Below, in pieces: positions 7,201 to 8,356 of a DNA stretch of 8,356 nucleotides. Each line of letters starts with the position of its first letter. Within the stretch, counting starts at the first letter, position 1. The position numbers and the translations under genes were made by a program. The notes beneath the pieces were generated by a model. The model was given only the letters and a program-made list of their open reading frames with translations, was not told where the DNA came from and searched no databases. This DNA is from Holophagaceae bacterium UBA706 (lineage in GTDB: Bacteria > Acidobacteriota > Holophagae > Holophagales > Holophagaceae), in NCBI GenBank assembly GCA_002298155.1, contig DBME01000342.1:20282-28637 (forward strand). Reading direction: 5' to 3'.

Positions 7201-8295
7201 ACCGCCTGGGGCCGCATCACCTGGGGCTTCAAGGGCCTCACCGACTACGACCTCAGCGCGACCCTGGAGGACTTCCAGTTCCGGGACCTCCCCGAGGGCT
7301 TCGAGATCCAGGGCGGCTTCAGCGGCTCCCTGAGGGGCAACGACCGGGACGGCGGCCTGCTCAAGGGCACCATCCGCGCCAAGAACATGCTCTACCAGAC
7401 CGACATCAACCTCACGGACATCATCCTGGCCGGCGCCCTGGGCGGGGCCGGAGGCGCCCTGACCTCCATGGATCCCTCGGACCCCTTGGCCCGCATCGAG
7501 CTGGACCTGGACCTGCAGCTGGCCCGGCCCTGGGAATTCGACACCAACCTCCTCAAGCTCCAGGGCCGGCCCACCGGCGCCTTCCGCATCAAGGGCAGCC
7601 TGGCCCACCCCGGCCTCAAGGGCCGCATGGACCTGCTTCCCGGCGGCCGCCTCACCAACCTCGTCCCCGCCGGGGACGTCGTCCTGGAGCGCGGCTCGGT
7701 GGAATTCACCGACCCCGCCGTGTTCAACCCCATCGTGGACCTCCACGGGCGCATCGACGTGGACCCCTACCTCGTGACCCTGGACATCAACGGCACCCTG
7801 GACGCCATCAACGCCCACCCCACCTCGACCCCTGCCCTGCGCGCGGACGAGATCTTCGCGATCCTCGTGGATCCCTCGGCCGTGAACAAGGTGGGCGGCT
7901 CCCAGGGGGCTCCGGCCCAGAACACCGTGAGCACGGGCGTCTTCAACCAGGGGGCGGGCCTGCTCTCCTCCCTCTTCCTGGCCAACGGCCTGGAACGCCT
8001 GCGCAAGACCCTCACCCTCGACCGGGTGAACTTCGCCATCCTGGGCGGCCCCAACCTCAGCCTGACCCTGGAGAAGAGCTTCGACATCCTGGGCCACCGC
8101 ACGCCCCTCATCTACAACTACAAGCAGGAAGGCACCCAGACCACCATCAGCGGCAACGTGGAATGGCGCTTCGGGAACCTCGTCCTGCAGCTGGGCGCGC
8201 GCCAGGTCACCGGCACCTCCCAGACCCCCGGCGACACCACCGTCCAGGGCGTCCAGCCCTCGGGCGAAATCCGCTACACCTGGACTCCGAAATGA
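4198..8295 (+). CDS. tamB: TamB/AsmA-like translocation and assembly (DUF490) envelope protein
   Basis: A very large inner-membrane-anchored periplasmic protein of 1365 aa (E. coli TamB 1259). The family builds long beta-structured, groove-like bridges between inner and outer membrane; members are implicated in outer-membrane protein assembly and phospholipid transport. The basic N-terminus (KRAWSRRWVRR) is followed by one hydrophobic segment at about 23-43, a signal anchor. Next is an AsmA-like start (about 47-130) with the pattern LDEVIRKETGLAFKADSLEV and LESPRINLDAG, then many amphipathic beta repeats. A TamB-type C-terminal domain fills roughly 960-1365 (LVPAGDVVLERGSVEFTDPA; RADEIFAILVDPSA), ending in alternating strands with final EIRYTWTPK. 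The TTG at 4198 is chosen because it overlaps the kinase stop by 4 nt, indicating coupling. The in-frame GTG at 4132 would add 22 residues lying wholly within the kinase zinc ribbon. Family assignment is firm; orthology to tamB proper, rather than another AsmA-like paralogue, is likely but not proven. No tamA is in the window. Confidence 0.85.
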   Translation: MNTEATQPSFAKRAWSRRWVRRLTYVLATGGVITALGAWALSLPYVDRLIVARLDEVIRKETGLAFKADSLEVHPWQGRLVLHRPMLGEDLFQAQYLEVELDFLSLLQTPHFRRIHLESPRINLDAGRLAAIHLREHPPAKEPARFRIDRVEVVDGQVFVNEPAWGINRGTFDFKVDGRGRLVNQVWLDVRVPRMAMGEGPDRTRGDMSLKFRYTDKGIDTANVQVHLGDNALAVLGSYEFATHVIKADVSGGLDLAEALRLVPRAPGTPRPAATPVSGFLDFKGKVQGPPSNAVWNVAMDGRQIQAKGTPLHAGTFHASAAGSPSHINLERIAWDSADGRVTAQGSWSHGGGTALELNAEGVSLAPAVSLVHMEMLRGLTAHFHGTASFPTPPWAVPDLEKVKVAGQGQFLKEGQKVGTVEFSVADKRLRADALDLQLPEAGFHGTASALLNRRGIASVEAEGDVRTDAHDVAGALRAWKITDLDMSGPTTAHAAFQWDPQGGIQVDGQVKVDGPRWHGAHADSITAGVSLRRDVIRVTDIELVKGEGHGSGEIWITWAPDTRDQEGIDMCFRAFRLPVNEGLRAADKGDLEINGTGSGWARLHGPLRSIVMEGQAVAENGVVYGLTIPAVSGSFFMDINSLRLQATDIRVADSLDHLEGKPGPLNLHGSMDMDAKAERWTTRVEGDVDTSFLGIKGPLLRGRLEGRLDGPITAPLGPSQAPEGRFTLTGGFLSMSGRSLEGLEAALTFKDGHLDARAGLAGREAPVVTFQAVQVGKTRLSGDLQVHIAPDSAETAALSSKLTQGFLKDLGLDYRGRGDWTPSGLTWKGQMDRLVGTFEGFELAQTRPSTFTGDLKGMALAMEVEGRTLTPNGVPSPNATRMGLSGNLPFALQGDLDLRLEGASELANLKAILDHLVDPGQYSLMADMRPAGTASFDLHLGGKPAEPALDGTLRLSGGRLSERTYPQSIENVDFVANFHGRDVTIPQDAPLRGILAQGALTAWGRITWGFKGLTDYDLSATLEDFQFRDLPEGFEIQGGFSGSLRGNDRDGGLLKGTIRAKNMLYQTDINLTDIILAGALGGAGGALTSMDPSDPLARIELDLDLQLARPWEFDTNLLKLQGRPTGAFRIKGSLAHPGLKGRMDLLPGGRLTNLVPAGDVVLERGSVEFTDPAVFNPIVDLHGRIDVDPYLVTLDINGTLDAINAHPTSTPALRADEIFAILVDPSAVNKVGGSQGAPAQNTVSTGVFNQGAGLLSSLFLANGLERLRKTLTLDRVNFAILGGPNLSLTLEKSFDILGHRTPLIYNYKQEGTQTTISGNVEWRFGNLVLQLGARQVTGTSQTPGDTTVQGVQPSGEIRYTWTPK

Positions 8296-8356
8296 TTCAC
8301 GTAAGGGCCTTCGCACGCTACCGGGAACGCCTCGGGTTCGAGCACCTGGACCGCCC
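8292..8356 (+). CDS. Start of a small gene, possibly MoaD/ThiS-like sulfur carrier (3'-truncated)
   Basis: An ATG at 8292 overlaps the TamB-like stop by 4 nt (ATGA) and stays open for 21 codons to the window end. The N-terminus MIHVRAFARYRERLG resembles the first beta strand and helix of molybdopterin synthase small subunits (MoaD), which typically begin with a short strand then FAxxRExxG. MoaD carries a C-terminal Gly-Gly thiocarboxylate used in molybdenum-cofactor synthesis, but that end is outside the window. No strong Shine-Dalgarno is visible, so translation probably depends on coupling. The gene itself is well supported by the overlap; the family call rests on about 15 residues and is tentative. 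Confidence 0.5.
   Translation, partial: MIHVRAFARYRERLGFEHLDR

Noticed and set aside
4144..8316. A reverse-strand open frame of about 1390 codons covering the whole TamB-like gene
   Set aside because: Its product is rich in Gly, Ala, Val, His and Gln with no domain motif, as expected when a GC-rich gene with GC-ending codons is read in reverse. The forward frame has clear TamB features and coupled starts.

Overview
The window is a GC-rich (roughly two-thirds G+C), gene-dense bacterial chromosome segment with every supported gene on the + strand. It opens inside dnaG (primase, N-terminus cut off by the window edge) and runs into rpoD (primary sigma factor). This is the dnaG-rpoD part of the classical macromolecular-synthesis locus. 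Next come a soluble Hanks-type Ser/Thr protein kinase with a C-terminal zinc ribbon, a very large TamB/AsmA-like envelope protein, and the first 21 codons of a small gene that looks like a MoaD/ThiS-family sulfur carrier. The TamB-like protein implies a diderm (two-membrane) bacterium. High GC, a dnaG-rpoD pair and a Hanks kinase would fit an Acidobacteriota lineage such as the Holophagae. That placement is inference from general character, not from a search.

Region by region: 2-1168 is dnaG (partial). 1169-1354 is the rpoD leader, with a good sigma70-type promoter (TTGCCA-16 bp-TATACT), a dyad over its -35 box, and a short ATG ORF whose stop codon lies in the rpoD Shine-Dalgarno. 1355-3067 is rpoD. 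3068-3229 holds a perfect 14-bp inverted repeat (probable terminator with a poor U-tract) and a strong but seemingly misplaced GGAGG-ATG pair. 3230-4201 is the kinase. 4198-8295 is the TamB-like gene, starting on a TTG that overlaps the kinase stop. 8292-8356 is the next gene, starting on an ATG that overlaps the TamB stop.

How the genes fit together: dnaG and rpoD are core replication and transcription genes. rpoD has its own promoter, so it need not depend on dnaG transcription. The kinase, TamB-like gene and downstream gene overlap by 4 nt each and look translationally coupled, so they probably form one operon beyond the rpoD terminator. No convincing separate promoter for that operon is visible. 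The most interesting points are the coupling of a cytosolic zinc-ribbon kinase to an envelope-assembly/lipid-transport protein, and the two leader regions with possible translational control. I see no mobile element, CRISPR array, tRNA or rRNA, and no clear sign of a wholly new system.
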